A stretch of 64,000 nt of DNA from JBQTGK01 sp052400665 (GTDB taxonomy: Bacteria > Bacteroidota > Bacteroidia > Bacteroidales > Marinifilaceae). The translations under genes were made by a program, and so were the position numbers. Where the stretch lies: the NCBI GenBank assembly GCA_052400665.1, contig JBQTGK010000004.1; one strand, written 5' to 3'. This document shows, in pieces, positions 46,505-55,440 of this stretch (positions within the stretch are counted from its first letter, which is position 1; each line of letters opens with the position of its first letter). The notes below the pieces were generated by a model. That model was given only the letters and a program-made list of their open reading frames with translations. It made no database searches and was not told the DNA's origin.

Positions 46505-47080
46505 ATGGCCTTTAGAAAAGATAGCTATTATATTGCAAAAATTAAAGATGGAGACCCTGGAGCTTATGCTGTTCTTGTAGATAAATACAAGAAAATGGGT
46601 TTTAATGTTGCTTTGCAATTAATGGGTAATCGCGAGGATGCCGAGGAAGTTACTCAGGATGCTTTTCTAAAAGCTTATCAGGCTCTTGATACTTATAAAG
46701 GAGAATCGAAATTTTCAACTTGGATTTATAGAATTATTTATAATACTGCAATATCGCGATTAAGGAAGAAAAAACTGGATACACGTTCAATTGATGATGA
46801 ATATTCAGCTTCGGTAAATGTAAAATCTACCCAATCGGCGGTAAAGGAGTTGCGAAATGGTGAACGCAAGCAGTATTTAAATAAGGCGCTTAATAAAATG
46901 TGTGGTGAAGATAAAGCTTTACTCACATTATTTTATCTGGAAGAACATAGCATTGAGGAGGTTTGTTCTATTACCAGATTATCAAATTCGAATGTAAAAG
47001 TGAAATTGTATCGTGCGCGAAAAAAATTATACTCTAATTTAGAGGCGATTTTACACGGCGAATTAAAAACAATATTATAG
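46505..47080 (+). CDS. ECF-type RNA polymerase sigma factor
   Basis: A 191-residue sigma-70 family protein with only regions 2 and 4. Region 2 includes LVDKYKKMGFNVALQLMGNREDAEEVTQDAFLKAYQALDTYKGESKFSTWIYRIIYNTAISRLRKKK (about residues 22-92). Region 4 includes LLTLFYLEEHSIEEVCSITRLSNSNVKVKLYRARKKL. It directs core polymerase to a small regulon. The gene 20 bases downstream encodes a two-helix membrane protein, probably its partner or anti-sigma factor. A promoter of ECF type lies upstream. Confidence 0.94.
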   Translation: MAFRKDSYYIAKIKDGDPGAYAVLVDKYKKMGFNVALQLMGNREDAEEVTQDAFLKAYQALDTYKGESKFSTWIYRIIYNTAISRLRKKKLDTRSIDDEYSASVNVKSTQSAVKELRNGERKQYLNKALNKMCGEDKALLTLFYLEEHSIEEVCSITRLSNSNVKVKLYRARKKLYSNLEAILHGELKTIL

Positions 47081-47099
47081 ATCTCGAAAATTAAATGCC

Positions 47100-47525
47100 A
47101 TGACAAAAAAAGAAGATATCTATAAAGATGAGTTTATTAAAGAACTTATGAAAGATGTGGAGTTACAGGATCCATCGCAGGATTTTACCAGTGAGGTTAT
47201 GGATAATGTAATGCAGGATTGGCTTGCCAAACCTATCGAAGTAAAGAAGCCTATCTCCAGAAAACAATGGATAGTAATTGTTCTTTTGGTTTCTATTCTT
47301 ACTCTTATTGTTTTGGGTACCGATGTTAGAACTTTAATTAATGATTTGGATCATCCGTTTTTTAATCAATTGGATTTGATTTTATTAAAACCGCTTCATC
47401 AAATATTGACTAATGTTTTTATTAATCTTAAAAAATTGCCTGTTATAGTTTATATTGTGGTGGTAGCAGTAGCTTCTTTGGCAGCATTCGATGGTATTGT
47501 AAATAGATTATTAAATCGCAGATGA
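47100..47525 (+). CDS. putative membrane partner of the ECF sigma factor
   Basis: A 141-residue protein with an acidic cytoplasmic N-terminus of about 55 residues (DEFIKELMKDVELQDPSQDFTSEVMDNVMQDW) and two membrane helices (about 57-73 and 113-130). It has no zinc-binding HxxxCxxC anti-sigma motif. The amphipathic N-terminal region and the 20-base spacing to the sigma gene suggest it holds the sigma factor at the membrane. This is inference from position and shape. Similar small proteins with DFT..VM...M are common after ECF genes in this phylum, in my recollection. Confidence 0.6.
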   Translation: MTKKEDIYKDEFIKELMKDVELQDPSQDFTSEVMDNVMQDWLAKPIEVKKPISRKQWIVIVLLVSILTLIVLGTDVRTLINDLDHPFFNQLDLILLKPLHQILTNVFINLKKLPVIVYIVVVAVASLAAFDGIVNRLLNRR

Positions 47526-47578
47526 TTTTTTATGGAGATGGTAATTTTGTACTTATTTTAAGTCGGAATAATATAATA

Positions 47579-47613
47579 TTAAAAGCCACTCTTAATGAAA
47601 GAATGGCTTTTAA
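47579..47613 (+). terminator. terminator of the ECF sigma operon
   Basis: TTAAAAGCCA (47579-47588) pairs with TGGCTTTTAA (47604-47613). The interior is partly paired. The T run is short (four T within the stem), so it is a moderate terminator, possibly shared with the convergent DUF3127 unit. Confidence 0.6.
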
Positions 47614-47714
47614 TATTGTATACTGTTTGTATATATAGTTTCTATTAATTGCTAATTATTAATTATAAGCAAAGTGCTGTTAATTAGTATGTTTAGCTTT
47701 AATTGGTAGTGTTT

Positions 47715-48089
47715 TTAAAATGGAAGATCGTCTTCTTCCTGAGCAGGAGGTACATCTTCAGCTTTAAATTCTGGCATTTCCGGTACAGGAGATCCACCAC
47801 TTTGTACTTTCTCGATTCTCCAGGCTTCTAGGTTTGAGAAATAGTTAGTTTTTCCATCTTTCTCCCATTTGCGACCACGAATATTAAAAGAAACTTTTAC
47901 TTCTTCGTATAAAGAAACAGTTTCTAAAAGGTCACATCTGTCTTGTGTTAACTGAAATTTAATAAAATCGTTCCAGTCAGAATTTCTTTCATTCTCTACC
48001 TCAATAACAAATTCTCTTTTTTTAAAGCGATCGCTAATTTGTTGAGTTTCATCTTTAGCAATTACTTTACCATTGATTTCAAAATTCAT
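47715..48089 (-). CDS. DUF3127 protein with SSB-like acidic tip
   Basis: A 124-residue protein. The first 95 residues are the DUF3127 domain (GKVIAKDETQQISDRFKKREFVIEVEN, KGR-like region VSFNIRGRKWEKDGKTNYFSNLEAWRIEKV), predicted to be an OB-like fold. A Pro- and Glu-rich linker follows, and the protein ends EEDDLPF. That ending is nearly the acidic tip (D-D-D-I-P-F) by which bacterial SSB recruits repair proteins, so a nucleic-acid role is likely. It lies 21 bases after a cyclophilin gene and is probably co-transcribed. Not a full SSB: it lacks the tetramer core. Confidence 0.85.
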   Translation of the reverse strand: MNFEINGKVIAKDETQQISDRFKKREFVIEVENERNSDWNDFIKFQLTQDRCDLLETVSLYEEVKVSFNIRGRKWEKDGKTNYFSNLEAWRIEKVQSGGSPVPEMPEFKAEDVPPAQEEDDLPF

Positions 48090-48110
48090 AGTATTTTTTT
48101 GATTTTGGAA

Positions 48111-48545
48111 TTATTCTTTAATGATTACGATTTTCTCAATTGTGTCACCAGCACGAATAGCATCGATTACTTCTAATCCTTCAACAACTTTACCAAAACA
48201 TGTGTGCTGACGATCTAAATGTGAAGTGTTTTCGCGACCATGGCAAATAAAAAACTGAGAACCTCCAGTATTTCTTCCTGCATGAGCCATAGATAAAACT
48301 CCTCTGTCGTGATATTGATTTTCACCTGTTAACTCACAATCGATAGAATATCCAGGACCACCTGCTCCGGTTCCATCAGGACATCCACCTTGAATCACAA
48401 AATTAGGAATTACACGGTGAAAATTTAGCCCGTCGTAAAATCCGGATTCCGATAGGTTTACAAAGTTTTCAACAGTTTTTGGAGCATCTTTTTCGTAGAA
48501 TTCTACTTTCATAACTCCTTTTTCGGTATGAATTTCAGCGTACAT
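48111..48545 (-). CDS. cyclophilin-type peptidyl-prolyl isomerase
   Basis: A 144-residue cytosolic cyclophilin without signal peptide. It shows the core motifs NFHRVIPNFVIQGG (read as LNFHRVIPNFVIQGGCPDGTG), GVLSMAHAGRNTGGSQFFICH and HTCFGKVVEGLEVIDAI. It catalyses cis-trans isomerisation of X-Pro bonds. It is the first gene of a pair with DUF3127. Length is normal for the short PpiB-like class. Confidence 0.93.
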   Translation of the reverse strand: MYAEIHTEKGVMKVEFYEKDAPKTVENFVNLSESGFYDGLNFHRVIPNFVIQGGCPDGTGAGGPGYSIDCELTGENQYHDRGVLSMAHAGRNTGGSQFFICHGRENTSHLDRQHTCFGKVVEGLEVIDAIRAGDTIEKIVIIKE

Positions 48546-48677
48546 GACAATTTATTTTATTGGTTTATTATACAGATTTACTTATTTGTTACGAACAAAA
48601 CAAGATTATAAATTTACAACATCGTGTTGGCAGTTGCAAAAGTATGCAAAGCTAAAAAAAGATATAGACTTTAAAAA

Positions 48678-48707
48678 AACCCCTTCTGATTTTCATCAAA
48701 AGGGGTT
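48678..48707 (-). terminator. terminator of the FKBP operon
   Basis: AACCCCTT (48678-48685) pairs with AAGGGGTT (48700-48707). On the - strand it is followed by a run of T. It lies about 40 bases after the stop of the FKBP lipoprotein gene. Confidence 0.85.
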
Positions 48708-48748
48708 CGTATTTTTAATAGATTGTCCTTATTATTTAAAAAGGGCAA

Positions 48749-49450
48749 TTATTTTTTAGGTTCAGCTTTTACAATATCCAACAACTCAACTTCGAAAATT
48801 AAAGTCTCGTTAGGACCTATATCAGCACCAGCTCCACGAGGACCATAAGCCAATTTAGCAGGAATATAAAGTTCCCATTTTGAACCAACAGGCATTAATT
48901 GAAGAGCCTCAGTCCAACCTTTAATTACACGGTTTGCTGCAAAAGTAGCTGGTTCGTTTCTTTTGTATGAAGAATCGAATTCTTTTCCGTCAATAGTAGT
49001 ACCTCTGTAGTGTACTTTTACCTGATCGGTAGCCAATGGTTTAGCACCATTTCCTTCGCTAATAACTTTGTATTGTAATCCGCTTTCGGTAGTTACAACA
49101 CCTTCTTTTTTAGCATTTTCAGACAAGAATTTTTCTCCTTTAGCGATATTTGCTTCTCCTTTTTTAGCTTGTACATCGCGTAGGTAATCATTAATGATTT
49201 TTCCTGATTCGCGAGCATCAATTTTTAGAGAATCTTTATTAATAGCAGCATGCATTGCAGCAAGTAAAATTTCTTCGTTAAATTCGGTAATTCCACTTCT
49301 TTCAAGGTTAGAACCAAAGTTAACTCCGATACTGTAACTTACCGAGTCAATTGTGTTATTTAAAGAAACATTCTTACTTCCTGTTTGGTTACAAGAAATA
49401 AGAGCCATAGCACTCAAACCAAGTGCAAGAGACAATACTTTAAGTTTCAT
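48749..49450 (-). CDS. FKBP-type peptidyl-prolyl isomerase, lipoprotein
   Basis: A 233-residue Mip/FkpA-like protein. The signal peptide ends in a lipobox (LISC, Cys20), so it should be lipid-anchored in the cell envelope. An N-terminal helical dimer domain (SYSIGVNFGSNLERSGI...; FLSENAKKEGVVTTESGLQYKVI) precedes the FKBP domain (VKVHYRGTTIDGKEFDSSY, ELYIPAKLAYGPRGAG, ETLIFEVELLDI). It catalyses prolyl isomerisation of exported proteins. It lies 27 bases after a second FKBP gene without a signal peptide, as a tandem paralogue. Confidence 0.93.
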   Translation of the reverse strand: MKLKVLSLALGLSAMALISCNQTGSKNVSLNNTIDSVSYSIGVNFGSNLERSGITEFNEEILLAAMHAAINKDSLKIDARESGKIINDYLRDVQAKKGEANIAKGEKFLSENAKKEGVVTTESGLQYKVISEGNGAKPLATDQVKVHYRGTTIDGKEFDSSYKRNEPATFAANRVIKGWTEALQLMPVGSKWELYIPAKLAYGPRGAGADIGPNETLIFEVELLDIVKAEPKK

Positions 49451-49477
49451 TTTGTTTATATTTTAGGTAATTAATAA

Positions 49478-50080
49478 TTATACAATTTCTAATAGCTCAA
49501 CTTCAAAAATCAAAGTTGTGTGAGGACCAATAAGGTTACCAGCACCTTGCGCTCCATAAGCTAAATCTGAAGGAACATATAATTTCCATTTCGATCCTAC
49601 AGGCATTAATTGAAGAGCTTCAACCCATCCTGCAATAACGCCATTAACTGGGAATGTAGCAGGCTCGCCTCTTTTTACAGAGCTATCGAATACAGTACCA
49701 TCAATTAAAGTACCGTGGTAATGACATTTTACATTGTTAGTTCCTACTGGTTTTTCTCCTTTTCCTTCAGAAATAATTTCATATTGAAGACCACTTTCCA
49801 GGCTAATAACGCCATCTTTTTTAGCATTCTCTTCTAAGAATTTCTTTCCTTCTTCTACAGCTTTTCCAGCTTGCTCTTCCTGTATTTTGCCAAAGAATTC
49901 CTGTAAAATTTTATTTGCATCTTCAGGAGAAAGTTCCGGCATTTTTCCGTTGAAAGCAGCATCTAGAGCTTCCATAAATGGATCAACGCTAATAGTTTTA
50001 ACTCCTGATGTTAGCAAGTTACTTGCAATGCTTAAACCAAGGCAATAGCTTACCTTATCTTGTTCTTCTGTGTACTTCAT
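49478..50080 (-). CDS. FKBP-type peptidyl-prolyl isomerase, cytosolic
   Basis: A 200-residue paralogue of the next gene, with the same order: a helical N-terminal domain (VSYCLGLSIASNLLTSGV; FLEENAKKDGVISLESGLQYEII) and an FKBP domain (VKCHYHGTLIDGTVFDSS, LYVPSDLAYGAQGAG, TTLIFEVELLEI). It lacks a signal peptide, so it should act in the cytoplasm. Operon start of the FKBP pair. Confidence 0.92.
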   Translation of the reverse strand: MKYTEEQDKVSYCLGLSIASNLLTSGVKTISVDPFMEALDAAFNGKMPELSPEDANKILQEFFGKIQEEQAGKAVEEGKKFLEENAKKDGVISLESGLQYEIISEGKGEKPVGTNNVKCHYHGTLIDGTVFDSSVKRGEPATFPVNGVIAGWVEALQLMPVGSKWKLYVPSDLAYGAQGAGNLIGPHTTLIFEVELLEIV

Positions 50081-50193
50081 TCTAATTAATATGTATTTAT
50101 TATATAATTTCTGATTTTATTTATGATCAATAAGGTCGTAAAGATCGACTAAGGTAAGGCTTTTCCTCTAGAATTTCGAAAATTGCCACTAAT

Positions 50194-50877
50194 TTAAAGT
50201 TTTTTCACATTTATAGTACTAGCTCTCAGCATGTGTCTTTTTCCTGGAGGTCCTGCTAATCTTTTTACTTCAAATCCCGATGCCCGAAGAGCTTGTTTTA
50301 CAATTCCTTTTGCGCAATAGGTGGTTAAAATAGCATTTGAATTAGTAGATTCATACAGTTTTGTAAATATTTCGGCGGTCCATAAATCAGGTTGAATGTC
50401 GGGAGCAAAAGCATCGAAATAAATTAAATCATATTTTTCCGGAAAACTAGATGTTCTTAAATCGCCAAGCAGCTTGTGAAGTGTAAAATTTTTTGTGATT
50501 TCTACATTATTATTCCATTTGGCCTGATGAATTTTCTGAAATAGATCTTTTCCCAAAGGAACTGTATTTTCGGTATAATTAAGAGATTCAATCTGATCTT
50601 TTTCCAATGGATATAACTCTATGGAGTGATATATTATTTTTCGATTTGTTTTAATAGACTCTAAAAGTGTAAGAAAACAATTGAGACCAGTTCCAAATCC
50701 AATCTCTAAAATATGAATCGGGTTTTTATCTGTAAAATTTAATCCTGCTTCTAAGAATACATGTTTTGATTCCTGAACTGCACCATGAGTAGAATGATAA
50801 TGTTCATCCAAATCGGGCATGTAAAATGTGTAGGAACCATCTTCTGTTATTTTAAGTTCTCTTTTTAATTTTTTCAT
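50194..50877 (-). CDS. mnmD: tRNA mnm5s2U34 methyltransferase domain protein MnmD
   Basis: A 227-residue SAM-dependent methyltransferase that completes the mnm5 side chain at tRNA wobble U34. It has the family mark HGAVQESKHVFLEAGL, the SAM site ILEIGFGTGLNCFLTL, and DLIYFDAFAPDIQPDLWT. In E. coli this is the N-terminal domain of bifunctional MnmC; here it is a free MnmD without the FAD-dependent half. It begins inside the last 26 bases of the MATE exporter gene, so the two are translationally coupled. Confidence 0.9.
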   Translation of the reverse strand: MKKLKRELKITEDGSYTFYMPDLDEHYHSTHGAVQESKHVFLEAGLNFTDKNPIHILEIGFGTGLNCFLTLLESIKTNRKIIYHSIELYPLEKDQIESLNYTENTVPLGKDLFQKIHQAKWNNNVEITKNFTLHKLLGDLRTSSFPEKYDLIYFDAFAPDIQPDLWTAEIFTKLYESTNSNAILTTYCAKGIVKQALRASGFEVKRLAGPPGKRHMLRASTINVKKL

Positions 50878-52369
50878 TTTCCAATGGATTAAGAATGATT
50901 GTTGTTTGACGCAGTCTGCTTGGAATTAGTCTTATCCATAAATTTTGATAAGGTAAAGGATGTGTGTTTTCGGGATGTCTGTACAATAAAGTAAGAAACC
51001 AAAAGAATAAAAAGCTTCCTTTTAATATGCTTGTTAAAGTAAGTCCCCACCAAACTCCGGTAACGATTATATATTTCTCTGAAATGTAGTTGTGAAACCC
51101 AGGAAGCCAGTTAATAAGCGTATAACTAAAAAGAAAAGCAAATGGTATTCGAAGTATGTTGCCAATTATTCCGATAATTGCAGGAGGAATAGCTTTTCCA
51201 ACACCATTAAAAGCACCGGTTGCTGTAATTTCTATACTCATAAAGCATTGAGAAAAACTAAGAATTATTAGGTAAACAATACCAAGTTGAACAACTTCTT
51301 GCTCGCTGTTTTTTAGGAATAAACCAAAAATAGATTCGCCGGCAAACAGGAAAAGTGTAGTGCTAATTAGTCCGATAAAACCAGCAATACCCAGAGTTAT
51401 AAAAAAACCTTTTTGTATGCGATCCCATTTTTTTGCTCCAAAATTTTGTCCTGTGAACGTTCCTAGTGCTGTAGAGAATCCCGAAGCTGTCATCCACGAT
51501 AAAGCTTCTATTTGTGCACCAATAGATTGTACTGCAAATGGAATTTCGTTTCCTTTGGCAATTTCGTTTAAAACGCGGGCCAGTACCATGGCTAAAAAAG
51601 CAAAGCAAACAGATTGTAAGGCCACAGGGCCACCAACTTTAATAATTGGGATGAAATATTTTGCCTGAATTTTTCCCAGGTAATGTTTAAGGTTTAGAGG
51701 ATTTTGCTTAAAGTGCAAATAATACATAAAAATAAGAAACACCAAAATTTGAGATGCAACAGTTGCAATAGCAGCTCCCTGGGCACCCATAGCAGGTATT
51801 GCATGCCAGCCAAAAATTAATATCGGATCAAGAATAATATTTAGTATCAAGCCAATTGCATTAACAATAAAAGGGATTTTAGTGTTACCTACACCATTGT
51901 ATATACCCGAAATGGTAATATTCGAATAAGTAAATGGCATCCCCAAAGCTACAATTCTTAGGTAGCTAACGGCAGTTTCGTTTACCCAACCGCTCTCAAT
52001 ATTAAATGTGCCGATAATAGGAATTGCAAATATCCAAACAAGCAAAGCAAATAAAATTGAGATGATTAAAGATATACTAAATGCATTTTTTGCATAGGCT
52101 TGTGCATCTTTGGGCTTTTTCTTGCCTATGGATTGAGAAATACCAACCTCGGCACCAATTTTAGGAATAAACATTAGCGATGCCCCAAACCAAATAAGAT
52201 AAAGGGCCATTCCAACAGCACTAACAGTTTCTTTGCCTACATGTCCCAGCCATGCCAAATCGGTCATGTTATAGGCCATTTGAACAAAGGAAGTTGCAAT
52301 AATGGGAATTGCAAGTTTTAAAATTTGAGAGAAAATATTTCCCTGCGTAAGATCTTTTATTTTATTCAC
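50852..52369 (-). CDS. MATE-family multidrug/solute exporter
   Basis: A 505-residue inner-membrane protein with about 12 helices in two six-helix halves. The N-terminal half has IPIIATSFVQMAYNMTDLAWLGHVG and the second has VGGPVALQSVCFAFLAMVLARVLN. These mark the DinF/NorM-type MATE family, which exports cationic compounds in exchange for Na+ or H+. Its substrate is not predictable. The last 26 bases overlap mnmD. It is divergent from dinB. Confidence 0.92.
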   Translation of the reverse strand: MNKIKDLTQGNIFSQILKLAIPIIATSFVQMAYNMTDLAWLGHVGKETVSAVGMALYLIWFGASLMFIPKIGAEVGISQSIGKKKPKDAQAYAKNAFSISLIISILFALLVWIFAIPIIGTFNIESGWVNETAVSYLRIVALGMPFTYSNITISGIYNGVGNTKIPFIVNAIGLILNIILDPILIFGWHAIPAMGAQGAAIATVASQILVFLIFMYYLHFKQNPLNLKHYLGKIQAKYFIPIIKVGGPVALQSVCFAFLAMVLARVLNEIAKGNEIPFAVQSIGAQIEALSWMTASGFSTALGTFTGQNFGAKKWDRIQKGFFITLGIAGFIGLISTTLFLFAGESIFGLFLKNSEQEVVQLGIVYLIILSFSQCFMSIEITATGAFNGVGKAIPPAIIGIIGNILRIPFAFLFSYTLINWLPGFHNYISEKYIIVTGVWWGLTLTSILKGSFLFFWFLTLLYRHPENTHPLPYQNLWIRLIPSRLRQTTIILNPLENEKIKKRT

Positions 52370-52527
52370 GGCTTTAAAAGTGCTGGTAGTTAATGCTTTG
52401 CTTTATTTTTCTTGACCATTTAATCATTAGATAAATAATGGATTTTTAATGGCGCATAAAATTACGAAAATAGATAGGATTATTTTTGAAAGCTTGCCGA
52501 ATATTATAAATATTTGCAATTGAAAAG

Positions 52528-53592
52528 ATGGACGAGATACGTAAGATTATTCATATAGATATGGATGCTTTTTTTGCCTCGGTAGAGCAGAAAGACAATC
52601 CGGAACTTAAAGGAAAACCTATTGCTGTGGGAGGTGATGGAAACCGAGGGGTTGTGGCCGCAGCAAGTTATGAAGCCAGAAAATATGGTGTTCGTTCTGC
52701 TATGGCATCTAAAATTGCAAAGAAAAGATGTCCTCATTTAATATTTGTTAAAGTACGTCACGAGAGATACAAGGAAGTGTCAAATCAGATTATGAATATT
52801 TTTCATGAATTTACTGATTTGGTAGAACCTCTTTCTATTGATGAGGCTTTTTTAGATGTAAGTGAGAATAAAAAAAATATATTATCGGCAACATTAATTG
52901 CTAAAGAAATTAAAAATCGAATTAAAGAAGTTACAGGATTAACTGCTTCTGCTGGAATATCGGTAAATAAATTTTTGGCGAAAATAGCTTCAGATTATCG
53001 TAAGCCTGATGGAATATTTGTAATTCCACCAAAAGATGTGGAAGAATTTATTGCCGAATTAAGTGTGGATAAATTTTTTGGAGTTGGAAAGGTTACTGCC
53101 AATAAAATGCATCAGTTGGGTATTTTTAAAGGTAAAGATTTAAAAGAAAGAACTCTTATCGATTTAAACCGGCTTTTTGGGAAAAATGGAACTTATTACT
53201 ATCAAATTGTTAGAGGAATAGATAATCGTCCGGTGAATCCTAAGCGCATACGTAAATCTGTAGGAACAGAGCATACTTTTGAAAATGATTTGCTGGAACT
53301 CGAAGAAATTAGAAAAGATGTTCAGAAATCGGCTAAGGATTTATGTAAAAGATTAGAAAAGAGTAAGTTTAAAGGTCGCACTCTTACATTAAAGTTAAAA
53401 TACAGTAATTTTGAACAGGAAACCAGAAGTAAAACTCTTTTACGCGAGATTAAAGGTTTTGAAGATATAATGCAGATTGCTGATGATTTACTAAATCAGG
53501 GAGAACTGAAAACCAGTATTCGTTTGCTTGGCTTAAGTGTTTCGAATCGAATAAACGAATCGGAACCATTACAATTGACTATTAATTTTTAA
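52528..53592 (+). CDS. dinB: DNA polymerase IV
   Basis: A 354-residue Y-family translesion polymerase. Catalytic residues lie in HIDMDAFFASVEQ and SIDEAFLDVS, with the finger loop RGVVAAASYEARKYGVRSAM, the helix-hairpin-helix FFGVGKVTANKMHQLGI and a C-terminal little-finger domain. The C-terminus (LGLSVSNRINESEPLQLTINF) may hold a beta-clamp peptide (QLTINF). It copies past DNA lesions at low fidelity. It is divergent from the MATE gene; I see no LexA-type box in the 158-base gap. Confidence 0.94.
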   Translation: MDEIRKIIHIDMDAFFASVEQKDNPELKGKPIAVGGDGNRGVVAAASYEARKYGVRSAMASKIAKKRCPHLIFVKVRHERYKEVSNQIMNIFHEFTDLVEPLSIDEAFLDVSENKKNILSATLIAKEIKNRIKEVTGLTASAGISVNKFLAKIASDYRKPDGIFVIPPKDVEEFIAELSVDKFFGVGKVTANKMHQLGIFKGKDLKERTLIDLNRLFGKNGTYYYQIVRGIDNRPVNPKRIRKSVGTEHTFENDLLELEEIRKDVQKSAKDLCKRLEKSKFKGRTLTLKLKYSNFEQETRSKTLLREIKGFEDIMQIADDLLNQGELKTSIRLLGLSVSNRINESEPLQLTINF

Positions 53593-53717
53593 GATAAGTC
53601 TCATTTATAGAAAATCTCTATGCTTGTTAAATAAATCTTATCAGCAATTTAATGTTGGTAATCGGATATATTTATATTTTTACACATCAGTAAAAGACTA
53701 ATTTTTATTATATAAAA

Positions 53718-54494
53718 ATGATAAGGAATCTATTTAAAACTCTTTGGCTAACATCTGTTTTAGCCATTTTTATTTCGTGTAGCAGTAATTCGAAAATTAA
53801 CAATTCTGGCTCACATTATACTGTGAATTCGGTATTGGACGAAAGTGCGAAAATCGATACTTCGTTTTTGAATTTAATTAACACATACAAAGTGCAGTTA
53901 GATGACGAAATGAATGCCGTAATTGCTTATTCTGATTTTGATATGATTGCGAAAAAACCAGAGAGTTTACTCTCTAATTTTATTGTTGATGCAATGTACG
54001 AGATAGGAAATAAATATTGTAACGAGAATAATCTATCTCATTCTGTTGATATTGCAATTATGAATATGGGAGGTATACGAACTGCTTTACCAAAAGGAGA
54101 AATTACTACCGGGCGTGTATTTGAAATGTTACCATTTAAAAATAAGCTGGTAATTGTTGGAATGAAAGGGAAGGATTTAAAAGTTTTACTGAATGAGTTG
54201 GCGCAATATGGTGGAGAAGGAGTAAGCCATTTAAAAATGGGAATAAAAAATAAAAAGATGGTAAGTTTGCTGGTTGATAATCAGGGAGTAGATCCAGAAA
54301 GAATATATTATATATTGACGGTTGATTACTTAGCAAATGGAGGGGCGGGAATAAAAGCCTTCGAAACCAGGGAGACTTTTCGACATTTGCACAGAAAATT
54401 ACGATCAGAAATCATAAAATATATGATAGAGAAAACAGAAAAAGGACAACATATTTCTTCAAAATTAGATGAAAGGATTTATCATGTGGAATAG
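53718..54494 (+). CDS. 5'-nucleotidase C-terminal domain lipoprotein
   Basis: A 258-residue protein with a lipoprotein signal (IFISC). The body is the 5'-nucleotidase C-terminal (substrate-binding) domain alone: IAIMNMGGIRTALPKGEITTGRVFEMLPFKNKLVIVGMKG, LLNELAQYGGEGVS and YILTVDYLANGGAG. In UshA-type enzymes this half follows the metallophosphoesterase half in one chain. Here the catalytic half is the next gene, overlapping by 11 bases, and in reversed order. The two proteins probably assemble in the envelope. Confidence 0.88.
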   Translation: MIRNLFKTLWLTSVLAIFISCSSNSKINNSGSHYTVNSVLDESAKIDTSFLNLINTYKVQLDDEMNAVIAYSDFDMIAKKPESLLSNFIVDAMYEIGNKYCNENNLSHSVDIAIMNMGGIRTALPKGEITTGRVFEMLPFKNKLVIVGMKGKDLKVLLNELAQYGGEGVSHLKMGIKNKKMVSLLVDNQGVDPERIYYILTVDYLANGGAGIKAFETRETFRHLHRKLRSEIIKYMIEKTEKGQHISSKLDERIYHVE

Positions 54495-55416
54495 ACGAGA
54501 TTTTTTGAAGAAGCTTGGTTTAACTGGAGCTTTGGTGAGTACAGGTTTTTTTTGGAATAAGCTATTGGCAGCTCCCCAAAAGCAAATGCACATTACTATT
54601 TTGCATACTAATGATATGCATAGCAGAATTGAACCTTTTCCTGATAATGATCCTAAATATGGAGGATTAGGTGGGTTTGCAAGAATTAATGCTCTGGTAA
54701 AAAAGATTAGACGAGAGGAAGAAAATGTTTTACTATTTGACTCGGGTGATGTTTTTCAGGGAACGCCTTATTTTAATTTTTTTGAGGGAGAAGCAGAATT
54801 TAAACTGATGTCGAAAATAGGATATGATGCCGGAAGTATTGGGAATCATGAGTTTGATAATGGTATTGAAGGAATCAGTTCTAAATTAAAATTTCTTAAT
54901 TTTCCTTTGTTAAATGCAAATTACGATTTTTCAGGAACCAAATTAGAAGGTAAAATTCCCAGGTATAAAATTTTTGATAAAGGAGATCTACGAATCGGAG
55001 TTTTCGGTGTTGGTGTAGATCTTGATGGTTATGTTGAAGCTCACAATAGAGAATCAATACAGTATATCGATCCGGTTGATGTGGCTGAAAGAATGGTTCG
55101 TATCCTTAAAAAGGAAAATAATTGTGATTTAGTAGTGTGTTTATCGCATTTGGGACATTCAAGTCGTACAGGTAATGATTGCGATGTTGAATTGGCAAAG
55201 AAAACCCGAGGTGTTGACCTAATTTTAGGCGGACATTCGCACACATTACTAGAAAAACCTGTTCAGATTTTAAATCTTGACAACAAAGAGGTAATAATCA
55301 ATCAGGTAGGCTGGGCAGGAATTGCACTCGGTCGCCTCGATTTTTATATCGATAAAAAGAAGAATACAAAATTAGCATCATCTGATCTTATTCGGGTGGA
55401 TGGTCAATTGGCATAG
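54484..55416 (+). CDS. Tat-exported 5'-nucleotidase metallophosphoesterase half
   Basis: A 310-residue protein. I start at the ATG at 54484 (five codons inside the open frame), which gives a twin-arginine signal (NRRDFLKKLGLTGALVSTG). The catalytic domain has the calcineurin-like metal motifs ILHTNDMHSR, DSGDVFQG, GNHEFD (SIGNHEFDNG), CLSHLG and GGHSHT. It hydrolyses nucleotides or sugar nucleotides outside the cytoplasm. The Tat signal suggests it is folded with metals before export, while its binding half travels as a lipoprotein. The starts overlap by 11 bases, so translation is coupled. Confidence 0.88.
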   Translation: MWNRRDFLKKLGLTGALVSTGFFWNKLLAAPQKQMHITILHTNDMHSRIEPFPDNDPKYGGLGGFARINALVKKIRREEENVLLFDSGDVFQGTPYFNFFEGEAEFKLMSKIGYDAGSIGNHEFDNGIEGISSKLKFLNFPLLNANYDFSGTKLEGKIPRYKIFDKGDLRIGVFGVGVDLDGYVEAHNRESIQYIDPVDVAERMVRILKKENNCDLVVCLSHLGHSSRTGNDCDVELAKKTRGVDLILGGHSHTLLEKPVQILNLDNKEVIINQVGWAGIALGRLDFYIDKKKNTKLASSDLIRVDGQLA

Positions 55417-55440
55417 AATTGTAATTAAAAAAAATAAGCT

